DNA of 64,000 nt from an uncultured Prevotella sp. (GTDB lineage Bacteria > Bacteroidota > Bacteroidia > Bacteroidales > Bacteroidaceae). This document shows, one piece after another, positions 42,146-51,146 of this stretch. The notes under the pieces are model-generated. The model made no database searches and was not told the origin of the DNA. It saw only the letters and a list, made by a program, of their open reading frames with translations. The DNA is taken from positions 1-64,000 of the forward strand of contig URRR01000009.1 in the NCBI GenBank assembly GCA_900550365.1. Direction: 5' to 3'. Position 1 is the stretch's first letter; every line of letters begins with the position of its first letter. A program made the position numbers and the translations under genes.

Positions 42146-42226
42146 AAAAGGCCGTCTTTTGCGTTGTGGAAGGCGGTCTTTAAGGCCGCCAAAGGCCGTC
42201 ATCGGTGTCGTCGAGGGCGGTCAGTT
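42146..42226. repeat. 22-bp-period palindromic array, copy E
   Basis: Units at 42146, 42168, 42190 and 42212 with 7-bp spacers. Unit 1 is a clean AAAAGGCCGTCTTTT; units 2 to 4 are decayed but keep the 22-bp register. The same 7-mer GCGTTGT follows unit 1 and unit 4. It lies between divergent lon and lpxD. Confidence 0.75.
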
Positions 42227-42383
42227 GCGTTGTCTGCGTTCTGTTTTGATATTTTATCCGGAATTTTGGTGATTTACATTTTGCTGCTGTTTTACCCGAT
42301 TTTGATTGCATTTGTATATTAATGTAGTGCCGCTAAGCAGCGTGGAGGGCCATATGTAAAAGTGAAAACTTTTTTCTTTTTTC

Positions 42384-42414
42384 TTCGGTTAATCGAATTT
42401 TTACATTATCTTTG
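42384..42414 (+). promoter_or_regulatory. Promoter of the lpx operon
   Basis: TATCTTTG (42407-42414) is a perfect -7 box; a weak TTC (42384-42386) lies 20 bp upstream. TAATCGAA is 9 bp before the -7 box as in queC and kdsA. The lpxD ATG follows 23 bp later. Confidence 0.6.
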
Positions 42415-42437
42415 CATTTAAATGTAATCAAACCGCA

Positions 42438-43472
42438 ATGGAATTTACCGCAAAACAGATAGCGAGCTTTATAGGAGGCAGGGTAGAAGGTGATGAAAAC
42501 GCCACTGTGAACACCTTTGCCAAGATAGAGGAAGGCGTTCCCGGGGCAATATCATTCCTGTCGAACCCCAAATATACTCATTATATATACGACACGCGTT
42601 CAAGCATCGTGCTGATAAACGAGGATGTAGAGCTGGCACACCCCGTGGCGGCTACTCTCATTAGGGTCAAGAACGCTTATGACAGTGTAGCCAAGCTGCT
42701 GCAGCTGTACCAGTCATCACTGCCGAAAAAGAAAGGAATAAGTCCTTTGGCAAGTATCGCTGACGGTGCTGAGATTGGTAAAGACTGCTATATCGGAGCC
42801 TTTGCATATGTAGGTGAGGGCACAGTGATAGGCGACGGCACGCAGATTCATCCCCACGCCGTCATTGAAGACGGTGTGCAAATAGGCAAGGGATGCCAGA
42901 TTTACCCTAATGTGACGATTTATAACGGATGTCGCCTCGGCAACAACGTTACGATACATGCAGGCTCGGTAATCGGTGCTGACGGTTTCGGGTTTGCCCC
43001 CAATACCGAAGGGTATGACAAGATACCGCAGATCGGCATAGTAACAATCGAAGACGACGTGGAGATTGGCGCCAATACATGCGTTGACCGTTCTACCATG
43101 GGTACTACGATAATACGCCGTGGCGTGAAGCTGGATAATCTCGTGCAGATAGCCCACAACGTGGAGGTTGGCGAGAATACGGTGATGTCGGCTCAGGTCG
43201 GCGTGGCCGGGAGCACCAAGATAGGCAAATGGTGCATGTTCGGCGGCCAGGTGGGAATATCGGGCCATGTAAGCATAGGCGACAAGACTTTCCTTGGTGC
43301 CCAGTCTGGCGTGCCTGGCAATATCAAAGGTGATACAACGCTGATAGGTACGCCCCCAATGGAGCCGAAGGCCTACTTTAAGTCGATAGCCATAACACGT
43401 AAGCTGCCAGAGCTTTATAAGCAGATTAACGAGCTGCAGAAACAGGTGGATGAACTGAAGAAACATATTTAA
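42438..43472 (+). CDS. lpxD: UDP-3-O-(3-hydroxyacyl)glucosamine N-acyltransferase
   Basis: 344 aa, third step of lipid A synthesis. The N-terminal uridine-binding domain (EFTAKQIASFIGGRVEGDENATVNT and AISFLSNPKYTHYIYDTRSS) is followed from about residue 105 by hexapeptide repeats of the left-handed beta-helix (IGKDCYIGAFAYVGEGTVIGDG and so on). The catalytic His lies in LVQIAHNVEVGENTV near residue 238. The C-terminal helix PELYKQINELQKQVDELKKHI is typical. It starts the operon lpxD, lpxC/fabZ, lpxA. Confidence 0.96.
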   Translation: MEFTAKQIASFIGGRVEGDENATVNTFAKIEEGVPGAISFLSNPKYTHYIYDTRSSIVLINEDVELAHPVAATLIRVKNAYDSVAKLLQLYQSSLPKKKGISPLASIADGAEIGKDCYIGAFAYVGEGTVIGDGTQIHPHAVIEDGVQIGKGCQIYPNVTIYNGCRLGNNVTIHAGSVIGADGFGFAPNTEGYDKIPQIGIVTIEDDVEIGANTCVDRSTMGTTIIRRGVKLDNLVQIAHNVEVGENTVMSAQVGVAGSTKIGKWCMFGGQVGISGHVSIGDKTFLGAQSGVPGNIKGDTTLIGTPPMEPKAYFKSIAITRKLPELYKQINELQKQVDELKKHI

Positions 43473-43488
43473 AACAAAATATACGGAC

Positions 43489-44874
43489 ATGTCTAAACAG
43501 AATACGTTAAAGGGTAGCTTCGCATTGTGCGGAAAAGGGCTACACACCGGACTGAGTCTTACGGTAACTTTCAATCCGGCCGCTGAAAACACGGGATATA
43601 AGATACAGAGAATTGACCTTGACGGACAGCCGGTAATAGACGCGATTGCCGAAAACGTTGTTGATACCCAGCGTGGCACTGTTGTCGGCCGTGGCGACAT
43701 AAAGGTGTCAACCGTTGAGCACGGTCTGGCTGCGCTTTACGCCTTGGGCATAGACAACTGCCTGATACAGGTTAACGGACCGGAGTTTCCTATACTTGAC
43801 GGCTCAGCCGCTCCTTATATCGACAAGATAAAGGAAATAGGAATCGAGGAGCAGAACGCCCCGAAGGATTATTACATCATCCGCCACAAAATAGAGGTAA
43901 AGGATGACGAAACCGGCTCATGCATAACGATACTGCCTGATGAGGAGTTCAGTATTACGGCGATGTGCTCATTTGACTCGAAGTTCATCAACAGCCAGTT
44001 CGCAACGCTTGACCATATGGAGGACTTTGCCAAAGAGATTGCACCCGCGCGCACGTTCGTATTTGTACGTGACATCGAGCCGCTGCTGAAGGCAAACCTC
44101 ATCAAAGGCGGCGACATGGATAACGCAATCGTAATCTATGAGCGCCAGACATCACAGGAGCAGCTTGACAAGCTGGCTGACTTCCTGCACGTGCCTCACC
44201 TTGACGCGTCAAAGCTGGGATATATCCAGAACAAGCCGCTCGTATGGGAAAATGAGTGCACACGTCATAAACTGCTCGACATTGTAGGTGATATGGCCTT
44301 GATAGGCAAGCCGTTGAAGGGCCGCATCATAGCTACACGTCCCGGTCATACAATCAATAATAAGTTTGCCCGCCTGATGCGCCGCGAGATACGCAAGCAT
44401 GAGGTGCAGGCCCCGATATACAACTGCAATGAAGCTCCGATAATGGACGTGAACCGCATTCGTGAGCTGTTGCCCCACCGTTATCCTATGCAGCTGGTTG
44501 ACAAGGTGATAGCTCTCGGTCCTACAAGCATCGTCGGCGTTAAGAACGTTACCAGCAATGAGCCGTTCTTCACAGGTCATTTCCCGCAGGAGCCTGTAAT
44601 GCCGGGCGTGCTTCAGGTAGAGGCTATGGCACAGTGTGGCGGTCTGCTGGTGCTCAATACTGTAGAGGAACCTGAGCGCTGGTCAACTTATTTCATGAAG
44701 ATAGACAACGTGAAGTTCAGACAGAAGGTTGTGCCAGGAGACACTCTGCTCTTTAAGGTAGATCTCCTCGCGCCGGTACGTCATGGCGTATCTTCAATGA
44801 AAGGTTACGTCTTCGTTGGCGACAAGATTGTGTCTGAGGCCACGTTTACCGCGCAAATCGTTAAGAACAAGTAA
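43489..44874 (+). CDS. lpxC/fabZ: Bifunctional UDP-3-O-acyl-GlcNAc deacetylase / 3-hydroxyacyl-ACP dehydratase
   Basis: 461 aa natural fusion known from Bacteroidetes. The LpxC part (1 to about 305) is the zinc deacetylase that commits lipid A synthesis: VSTVEHGLAALYALGIDNC (zinc His), the second zinc site in KLLDIVGDMALIG (His in CTRHKLLD), and GRIIATRPGHTINNKFA. The FabZ part (from about 320) has IRELLPHRYPMQLVDKV with the catalytic His and NEPFFTGHFPQEPVMPGVLQVEAMAQ with the catalytic acid region. Fusing both enzymes may couple flow of 3-hydroxyacyl-ACP between lipid A and fatty acids. Confidence 0.97.
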   Translation: MSKQNTLKGSFALCGKGLHTGLSLTVTFNPAAENTGYKIQRIDLDGQPVIDAIAENVVDTQRGTVVGRGDIKVSTVEHGLAALYALGIDNCLIQVNGPEFPILDGSAAPYIDKIKEIGIEEQNAPKDYYIIRHKIEVKDDETGSCITILPDEEFSITAMCSFDSKFINSQFATLDHMEDFAKEIAPARTFVFVRDIEPLLKANLIKGGDMDNAIVIYERQTSQEQLDKLADFLHVPHLDASKLGYIQNKPLVWENECTRHKLLDIVGDMALIGKPLKGRIIATRPGHTINNKFARLMRREIRKHEVQAPIYNCNEAPIMDVNRIRELLPHRYPMQLVDKVIALGPTSIVGVKNVTSNEPFFTGHFPQEPVMPGVLQVEAMAQCGGLLVLNTVEEPERWSTYFMKIDNVKFRQKVVPGDTLLFKVDLLAPVRHGVSSMKGYVFVGDKIVSEATFTAQIVKNK

Positions 44875-44913
44875 ATCCTGAATAATCTTACGAGGTAAAA
44901 TAAGTGACGGAAT

Positions 44914-44984
44914 GAGAGTAAGGAAATTAAGACTGCAGTTCAACCGATGACGTGTCAGGCACCGGTCTTAATTTCTTTGCTCTC
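44914..44984 (+). other. Long stem-loop between lpxC/fabZ and lpxA
   Basis: A 20-bp stem: GAGAGTAAGGAAATTAAGAC (44914-44933) pairs with 44965-44984, with two G-T pairs in RNA, around a 31-nt loop. No long T-tract follows, so it is not a standard terminator. Confidence 0.7.
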
Positions 44985-45021
44985 CGCTTGTTTTACTTCC
45001 CATGCTTTAATATAAGTAACT

Positions 45022-45792
45022 ATGAACCAGATAAGTCCACTCGCATACGTACATCCCGAGGCAAAGTTGGGTGACAACAACATCATCGGACCTTTTTGTT
45101 ACATTGACCGCAACACCGTAATGGGTGACAACAATGTGTTGCAGAACAGCGTAACCATAAATTGCGGCGCACGGATAGGTAACGGTAATGAGATATTTCC
45201 AGGTGCGAGCATCAGTACGAAACCGCAGGACCTGAAGTATAAGGGCGAGGAGACAACCTGCGAAATAGGTGACAACAACAGCATCCGCGAGTGTGTGACC
45301 ATTTCGCGCGGTACGGCGTCAAAGGGAAAGACCGTTGTCGGCTCAAACAATCTCTTGATGGAAAACCTGCACGTAGCTCACGACTGTGTAGTGGGTAACG
45401 GTTGCATCATAGGCAACTCAACGAAGTTTGCCGGAGAGGTGACCATTGACGACAACGCTATTATCAGTGCCGAGGTGCTTACTCACCAGTTCTGCCACAT
45501 CGGCGGTTACGTCATGATACAGGGCGGATGCCGCTTCAGTCAGGATATTCCGCCGTACATTATCGCAGGAAAGGAGCCTACGAGATATTGCGGCATCAAC
45601 ATCGTAGGTCTGCGCAGACGCGGCTTCAACAACGAACTGATAAACAACATCCATGAGGCTTACCGCCTGCTCTACTCTAAGGGCGTACTTAAGGAAGGCA
45701 TTGAGGAGATACGCCGCCACCTGCCCGAGTGCGAGGAAATTAACTATATAATAAGATTTGTCGAGAGTTCAAAGCGTGGTATCATAAGGTAA
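45022..45792 (+). CDS. lpxA: UDP-N-acetylglucosamine acyltransferase
   Basis: 256 aa, first acylation of lipid A synthesis. The beta-helix of hexapeptide repeats starts at once (ISPLAYVHPEAKLGDNNIIGPFCYI), and the LpxA signature is complete: STKPQDLKYKGEET near residue 70, and the catalytic His in MENLHVAHDCVVGNG near residue 122. The C-terminal helical part (GLRRRGFNNELINNIHEAYRLLY) is normal. It follows lpxC/fabZ after a 147-bp gap with a long stem-loop; miaA follows 15 bp later. Confidence 0.96.
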   Translation: MNQISPLAYVHPEAKLGDNNIIGPFCYIDRNTVMGDNNVLQNSVTINCGARIGNGNEIFPGASISTKPQDLKYKGEETTCEIGDNNSIRECVTISRGTASKGKTVVGSNNLLMENLHVAHDCVVGNGCIIGNSTKFAGEVTIDDNAIISAEVLTHQFCHIGGYVMIQGGCRFSQDIPPYIIAGKEPTRYCGINIVGLRRRGFNNELINNIHEAYRLLYSKGVLKEGIEEIRRHLPECEEINYIIRFVESSKRGIIR

Positions 45793-45807
45793 AATGAATT
45801 TTTACTT

Positions 45808-46704
45808 ATGAAGACGCTTATTGTAATAGTCGGTCCGACCGGCGTAGGCAAGACAGCCTTGTGCCTGAAAGTCGCTGAAGAGCTGAATACTGTGATTGTT
45901 AATGCTGACTCAAGGCAAATCTTCAGTGAGATACCGATAGGTACAGCTGCGCCGACGGCTGATGAACAGCAGCGTGTGAGGCACTATTTTGTCGGCAATC
46001 ACCATATTGGCGATTATTATAGTGCCTCGATGTTTGAGACAGATGTCATGACGTTGCTTGATGACCTTTTCCGTGACAGAGAGCAGGTTGTCTTGTCGGG
46101 CGGCAGCATGATGTATGTTGATGCCGTATGTAACGGAATTGATGACATACCCTCAGTTGACCCGGATATCCGCCGTCAGGTTATGGCTGATTATGAAAGG
46201 GAAGGACTTGAGACTCTTTGTGCCAGATTGGAGAAGCTTGACCCTGAATATTTCAGTATTGTAGACAGGAAAAATCCAAAGCGTGTGATTCATGCTGTAG
46301 AGATATGTCTGTCAACGGGAAAGACATATACGTCATTCCGTACTAACGTAAGGAAAGACCGCCCGTTCAGAATAATAAAGATAGGTCTTACTCTTGAGCG
46401 CGACATTCTTTATGACCGTATTGACCGGCGTGTTGACAAAATGATTTCTGATGGTCTGGTTAGTGAGGCGCAGGCAATGTATCCCCATAGGCATCTGAAC
46501 GCTCTCAATACCGTAGGTTATAAGGAGCTTTTTGATTATTTTGATGGTAAGTGCACGCTTGACGAGGCTGTTTTCAAGATAAAGTGTAACACGCATAAAT
46601 ACTGCCGCAAGCAGTTGACATGGTTCAAGCGTGATAAAGACATACGCTGGTTTTCTCCTGCCAATATTGAAGAAATCATAAATTACATACGCACTTACCG
46701 TTGA
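45808..46704 (+). CDS. miaA: tRNA dimethylallyltransferase
   Basis: 298 aa. It adds a dimethylallyl group to A37 of tRNAs that read codons beginning with U. P-loop VGPTGVGKTALC at residues 8-19, catalytic Asp in NADSRQIF near residue 34, VLSGGSMMYVDAVCNGID near 95, and the C-terminal KCNTHKYCRKQLTWFKRDKDIRWF. Length is on the short side of normal. It is the last gene of the lpx operon by spacing. Confidence 0.94.
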   Translation: MKTLIVIVGPTGVGKTALCLKVAEELNTVIVNADSRQIFSEIPIGTAAPTADEQQRVRHYFVGNHHIGDYYSASMFETDVMTLLDDLFRDREQVVLSGGSMMYVDAVCNGIDDIPSVDPDIRRQVMADYEREGLETLCARLEKLDPEYFSIVDRKNPKRVIHAVEICLSTGKTYTSFRTNVRKDRPFRIIKIGLTLERDILYDRIDRRVDKMISDGLVSEAQAMYPHRHLNALNTVGYKELFDYFDGKCTLDEAVFKIKCNTHKYCRKQLTWFKRDKDIRWFSPANIEEIINYIRTYR

Positions 46705-46720
46705 TGTGTGGCTTTTTCAC

Positions 46721-46728
46721 TACCTTTG
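46721..46728 (+). promoter_or_regulatory. -7 box of the first class A PBP gene
   Basis: TACCTTTG matches the consensus; TTG at 46701-46703 is 17 bp upstream, a little short. The ATG follows 37 bp after the box. Confidence 0.55.
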
Positions 46729-46765
46729 CAGCAAGGCAAAGATAAATAAATAACTATTATATAAT

Positions 46766-49309
46766 ATGTTCCAAGGATTAAATAACTCGGTTATAGGCAG
46801 ATTCTTGCAAGCATGTCTGCGTCAGTTAAAAGCGTTTGGGCGCTGGTATGTCGGACTGTTCAAGGGGCGTCCGTGGTATGTTAAGACATTGTCGGCCATT
46901 GTGTCGCTCATAGTCGCCTTTATCCTTTATTTGGGAATGGTAGACATCAACTTCCTTTGGCTGTTCGGCAAGTCTCCCGGTTTTGCCCAAATAAAGAATC
47001 CTACAACAAGCGAAGCCTCTGAGATATATAGTGCTGATGGCGTGCTTATCGGTAAATTCTTCAGCGAGAACCGTACTCCGGTTAAGTATGAGGATGTTAA
47101 TCCTGTATTCTGGAAGGCATTGATTGACACCGAGGATGAGCGCTTCTACAAACATCGAGGAATTGATTTCTATGGTATGTTTGCCGTCCTTAAGGATATT
47201 ATTGTCAGCCATGAAGCACGTGGCGCGTCAACTATTACCCAGCAGCTGGCGAAAAACATGTTCCGTGTAAGGACGCAATATTCAACCGGGTTGCTTGGAT
47301 ATATCCCAGGAGTACGTATCCTTATAATGAAGAGTAAGGAATGGATTATCGCGACCAAGCTTGAGATGCTGTATGATAAGAAGGACATTTTAACCATGTA
47401 TGCCAATACAGTGGATTTCGGTTCCAATGCTTACGGAATAAAAACCGCGTGCAAGACATATTTTGGTACTACGCCTGCTGAGATAACAGCAGAGCAGGCT
47501 GCCGTACTGGTAGGTATGCTCAAGGCCACCACTTATTATAATCCCATAACCCATCCGGAGAACAGTCTTAAACGTCGTAATGTCGTGTTGCGTAATATGT
47601 TGGAACATAATGACATGACGGCGGCTGAATATGATTCTATCAGTGCCATACCTGTTAATCTTGATTACAGTGTGGAGAGTAATTATGACGGCCAGGCAAT
47701 GTATTTCAGAGAAGCCATTGCTGACTATCTGAAGGACTGGTGTAAGGAGAATGGATATGACTTGTACAGCAGCGGATTAAAAATCTATACCACACTTGAC
47801 ACTCGCATGCAGAAGTATGCTGAGCAGGCTGCGATGAAGCAGATGAGGCAAGTTCAGCGTAACTTTGACCGTCATTGGAGCGGACAGGACCCATGGCGTG
47901 ACGAGAATCATCAGGTCATACCTAATTTTATTGAGAATATTGTGAAACGGCAACCGTATTATAAAATGTTGCAACAGAAGTTTCCTGATGACCCGGATTC
48001 TGTCACGTATTATCTCAATAAACCGCATAAGGTAAAACTCTTTGACTATGAGAAGGGTGAGATAGAGAAGGAGATGAGCACTATGGACTCAATCCGCTAC
48101 ATGGTGAAGTTCATGCACTGCTCGTTTGTGGCAATGGAACCGCAGACAGGAGCTGTGAAAGCGTGGGTCGGCGACATAGATTTCAACTCGTGGAAGTACG
48201 ACAAGGTTACGGCGATGCGTCAGCCGGGTTCAACGTTCAAGCTGTTTGTTTACACCGAGGCAATGAACCAGGGACTAACGCCATGCGACAAACGACGCGA
48301 TGAATATATCCGTATGGAAGTGTATGATAAGTCGAAGCATGGGATGACAACGTGGACTCCGACCAATGCTAACGGACATTTCTCAGGAGACTCGATTCCT
48401 TTAAAGGGCGCTTTTGCGCGAAGCATTAATTCAATAGCCGTAAGGTTAGGTCAGGAGATGGGCATAAAGAATATAGCCAAGACAGCGCATGATATGGGTA
48501 TAGAAAGTCCGCTTGACGAGCAGCCGTCATTAGCATTAGGGTCGTCTGACGTTAATCTGCTTGAGATGGTGAATGCTTATTGTACTGTTGCTAACGATGG
48601 CAAGCATGTTCCGCCAATGTTGGTAACGAGGATAACGGATCGTGACGGAAACGAAGTTTATGTAGCACCGCAGGAAGAAAAGCAAGTAATACCATATAAA
48701 AGTGCGTTTTTCATGCAGCAGTTACTTATGGGAGGACTGCGTGAGCCAGGAGGAACGTCGCAAAGTCTGTGGGGATACATCAATAAGGCTCAGGATACGG
48801 ATTTCGGTGGTAAGACAGGAACTTCCAATAATCATTCAGATGCCTGGTTCATGTGTGTAAGTCCGAATATTGTAGTTGGCGCATGGGTTGGAGGTGAGTA
48901 TCGCAGTATCCATTTCCGTACCGGGGCTTTAGGGCAAGGTAGCCGTACCGCGTTACCGATTTGTGGATATTTCATTCAGTCTATTATGGGTGACCCGCAA
49001 TTTGAAAAATATCACGGACGATTCAATAAGCCGCAGGATGATGACATTACCCGCGACATGTATATATGCGACAGTTATTATCCCGTAAAGAAGGACACAG
49101 CGCTAGTAGACAGTACGGCCGTAGGTGATTCAATAATGATTGATGAAGAGGGCAATGTAATATCTGTTCCTGTAAATCATCAGCCGTCAGATGCCAACCG
49201 TCATGACGTCAATGCTGCACATACTCCTAACGGACATGGTAACAAGAGTGAGCGTCCAAAAGAAAACGGAAAGCCGCATGAAGAAGTGATAAGGTTTGAA
49301 GATTTGTAA
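46766..49309 (+). CDS. Class A penicillin-binding protein 1A (first copy)
   Basis: 847 aa bifunctional peptidoglycan synthase. One membrane helix (about 35-60), then the glycosyltransferase GT51 domain with DTEDERFYKHRGIDFYGM (catalytic Glu, about residue 120) and STITQQLAKNMF. The transpeptidase has SxxK in RQPGSTFKLFVY (about 490), SxN in ARSINSIAV and KTG in GGKTGTSNNHSDAWF. The C-terminal tail of about 80 residues is charged and probably disordered. It forms and cross-links glycan strands at the outer face of the inner membrane. Paralogue of the protein at 58213. Confidence 0.95.
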   Translation: MFQGLNNSVIGRFLQACLRQLKAFGRWYVGLFKGRPWYVKTLSAIVSLIVAFILYLGMVDINFLWLFGKSPGFAQIKNPTTSEASEIYSADGVLIGKFFSENRTPVKYEDVNPVFWKALIDTEDERFYKHRGIDFYGMFAVLKDIIVSHEARGASTITQQLAKNMFRVRTQYSTGLLGYIPGVRILIMKSKEWIIATKLEMLYDKKDILTMYANTVDFGSNAYGIKTACKTYFGTTPAEITAEQAAVLVGMLKATTYYNPITHPENSLKRRNVVLRNMLEHNDMTAAEYDSISAIPVNLDYSVESNYDGQAMYFREAIADYLKDWCKENGYDLYSSGLKIYTTLDTRMQKYAEQAAMKQMRQVQRNFDRHWSGQDPWRDENHQVIPNFIENIVKRQPYYKMLQQKFPDDPDSVTYYLNKPHKVKLFDYEKGEIEKEMSTMDSIRYMVKFMHCSFVAMEPQTGAVKAWVGDIDFNSWKYDKVTAMRQPGSTFKLFVYTEAMNQGLTPCDKRRDEYIRMEVYDKSKHGMTTWTPTNANGHFSGDSIPLKGAFARSINSIAVRLGQEMGIKNIAKTAHDMGIESPLDEQPSLALGSSDVNLLEMVNAYCTVANDGKHVPPMLVTRITDRDGNEVYVAPQEEKQVIPYKSAFFMQQLLMGGLREPGGTSQSLWGYINKAQDTDFGGKTGTSNNHSDAWFMCVSPNIVVGAWVGGEYRSIHFRTGALGQGSRTALPICGYFIQSIMGDPQFEKYHGRFNKPQDDDITRDMYICDSYYPVKKDTALVDSTAVGDSIMIDEEGNVISVPVNHQPSDANRHDVNAAHTPNGHGNKSERPKENGKPHEEVIRFEDL

Positions 49310-49320
49310 TAAATCTGTGC

Positions 49321-49393
49321 GGGAGAAACCGTATGCCCGGCTTTTACAATGAGACATAAGTATGTCTTACAGGCTGGCTGTACGGTTTCTCCC
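49321..49393 (+). terminator. Long branched hairpin after the PBP gene
   Basis: GGGAGAAACCGTA (49321-49333) pairs exactly with TACGGTTTCTCCC (49381-49393). Inside lies a second hairpin AGACATA-AG-TATGTCT (about 49353-49368). Only a weak T-rich tail follows. Confidence 0.6.
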
Positions 49394-49415
49394 ATTATTT
49401 TAATAACAAACAGAC

Positions 49416-51146
49416 ATGCCGGGGATAGATACAGACAACAAGGAATTACAACAAGCACTGCAAATAATACAGTATACCCGCCGTTCACTTTTTCTCACCG
49501 GAAAGGCTGGTACGGGTAAGTCAACTTTCTTGCGGTATATCTGTGCAAACACGAAGAAAAAACATATCGTACTTGCACCTACCGGCATATCGGCCATTAA
49601 CGCCGGCGGCTCCACTTTGCATAGTTTTTTCAAACTGCCGTTTCATCCTTTATTACCGAACGATTCTCGTTATTCACCTCGTAACATACGTAATACCCTG
49701 AAGTATAATTCAGAAAAACGTAAGATATTGCGTGAAGTCGAGCTTATTGTCATAGACGAGATAAGCATGGTGCGTGCTGACATTATCGACTTCATTGACA
49801 AGGTGTTACGCGTATATTCACGAAACATGCGTGAGCCTTTTGGCGGCAAGCAGTTGTTGCTTGTCGGCGACATATACCAGCTTGAGCCGGTTGTTAAGGA
49901 AGAGGAGCGCAAGTTACTGCACCCGTTTTATGCTACAAACTTCTTTTTCGGGGCACATGTGTTCCGTGAGATGCGCCTTGTCAGCATTGAGCTTCGCAAG
50001 GTTTACAGACAGACCGACTCTGCGTTTATATCAATTCTTGACCACATACGTACCAGTGATGTGAGCCAGGCCGAGCTTAATGCTTTGAACGCAAGGGTGG
50101 GGAGCAGTCTCGAAGCGTCTGGTAATAAGTTAGTCATAACCCTGTCAACGCGCCGTGATACGGTTGATTATATTAACGAGCAGCAGCTCAGCCTTTTGCC
50201 CGGAGAGGCGGTGAAGATGCGTGGTGAGGTGAAGGGAGATTTTCCGGAGAGCAGTCTGCCTACACCGGTTGAGCTTGAGCTGAAACCAGGCGCTCAAGTG
50301 ATATTTATAAAAAACGACATTGACAAGCGGTGGGTAAATGGCACTCTCGGTGTAATAGAAGGCATTGATGAGGAGGAAGGAGTGCTGTATATCGTTACTG
50401 AAGACGGCAATGAGTATGACGTTTATCGTGAGCGGTGGAGCAACATGAAGTATAAGTTCAATGAAAAAGAACAGAAAATTGAAGAGGAAGAAATAGGCAG
50501 TTATGTCCAGTTTCCAATCCGTCTTGCATGGGCAATAACCGTTCATAAGAGCCAGGGACTTACGTTCAGGCAGGTAAATATAGATTTCACGGGTGGTGTT
50601 TTTGCCGGAGGACAGGCATATGTCGCGTTGTCACGTTGTACTTCGCTTGACGGTATAAGCCTGAAGACCGCAATCCGTCGTGAAGATGTCTTTGTCAGGC
50701 AGGAGATAAAACAGTTTGCAAGCAGTTATAATAACAGCAGCCTCATAAAGGATGCTTTGAACGAGTCAAAGGCAGACCGTGAATATCATGATGCTGTCAA
50801 GGCGTTTGATGAAGGTGACATTGATGCCTTTCTTGAAAACTTTTTTAAGGCCATTCATCACCGTTATGACATAGAAAAACCGGCCGTGAAGCGTCTTATC
50901 CGTAAGAAACTTAATACGATTAACCTTCTCAGGGCAGAGCGTAACAAGCTTGAGGAGACATTATGCAGGCAGCGCGACTTTCTGAAAAAACTTGCAGTTG
51001 AGTACACATTGCTTGGTAAAGAGTGTGAAAAGGAGGATATGCCTGATGCCGCAGCAGCCAATTACCGCAAGGCACTTGAGCTTTATCCCGATGCGCCTGA
51101 GGCTGTGCGCCGCCTTGCAAAACTGGAAAAGAAAGGTAAAGCCTAA
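49416..51146 (+). CDS. PIF1-like helicase with C-terminal TPR
   Basis: 576 aa superfamily 1B helicase. Motif I FLTGKAGTGKST near residue 27, Ia APTGISAINAGGSTLHSFF, II VIDEISMVRAD near residue 110, III LLLVGDIYQLEPV near 150, and the C-terminal block with TVHKSQGLTF (about 376) and YVALSRCTSLDG (about 401). Residues from about 450 are extra: a helical, coiled region and then one or two TPR repeats (AANYRKALELYPDAPEAVRRLAKLEKK). PIF1 helicases unwind G-quadruplexes and aid replication; role here is inferred. The last 4 bp overlap the convergent methyltransferase gene. Confidence 0.88.
   Translation: MPGIDTDNKELQQALQIIQYTRRSLFLTGKAGTGKSTFLRYICANTKKKHIVLAPTGISAINAGGSTLHSFFKLPFHPLLPNDSRYSPRNIRNTLKYNSEKRKILREVELIVIDEISMVRADIIDFIDKVLRVYSRNMREPFGGKQLLLVGDIYQLEPVVKEEERKLLHPFYATNFFFGAHVFREMRLVSIELRKVYRQTDSAFISILDHIRTSDVSQAELNALNARVGSSLEASGNKLVITLSTRRDTVDYINEQQLSLLPGEAVKMRGEVKGDFPESSLPTPVELELKPGAQVIFIKNDIDKRWVNGTLGVIEGIDEEEGVLYIVTEDGNEYDVYRERWSNMKYKFNEKEQKIEEEEIGSYVQFPIRLAWAITVHKSQGLTFRQVNIDFTGGVFAGGQAYVALSRCTSLDGISLKTAIRREDVFVRQEIKQFASSYNNSSLIKDALNESKADREYHDAVKAFDEGDIDAFLENFFKAIHHRYDIEKPAVKRLIRKKLNTINLLRAERNKLEETLCRQRDFLKKLAVEYTLLGKECEKEDMPDAAAANYRKALELYPDAPEAVRRLAKLEKKGKA

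Noticed and set aside
41832..42272. Small open frames in the lon-lpxD gap
   Set aside because: No promoter, ribosome site or recognisable product; one runs through the degenerate array.
42717..43700. 327-codon open frame antisense to lpxD and lpxC/fabZ
   Set aside because: It crosses two real genes and has no recognisable protein features.
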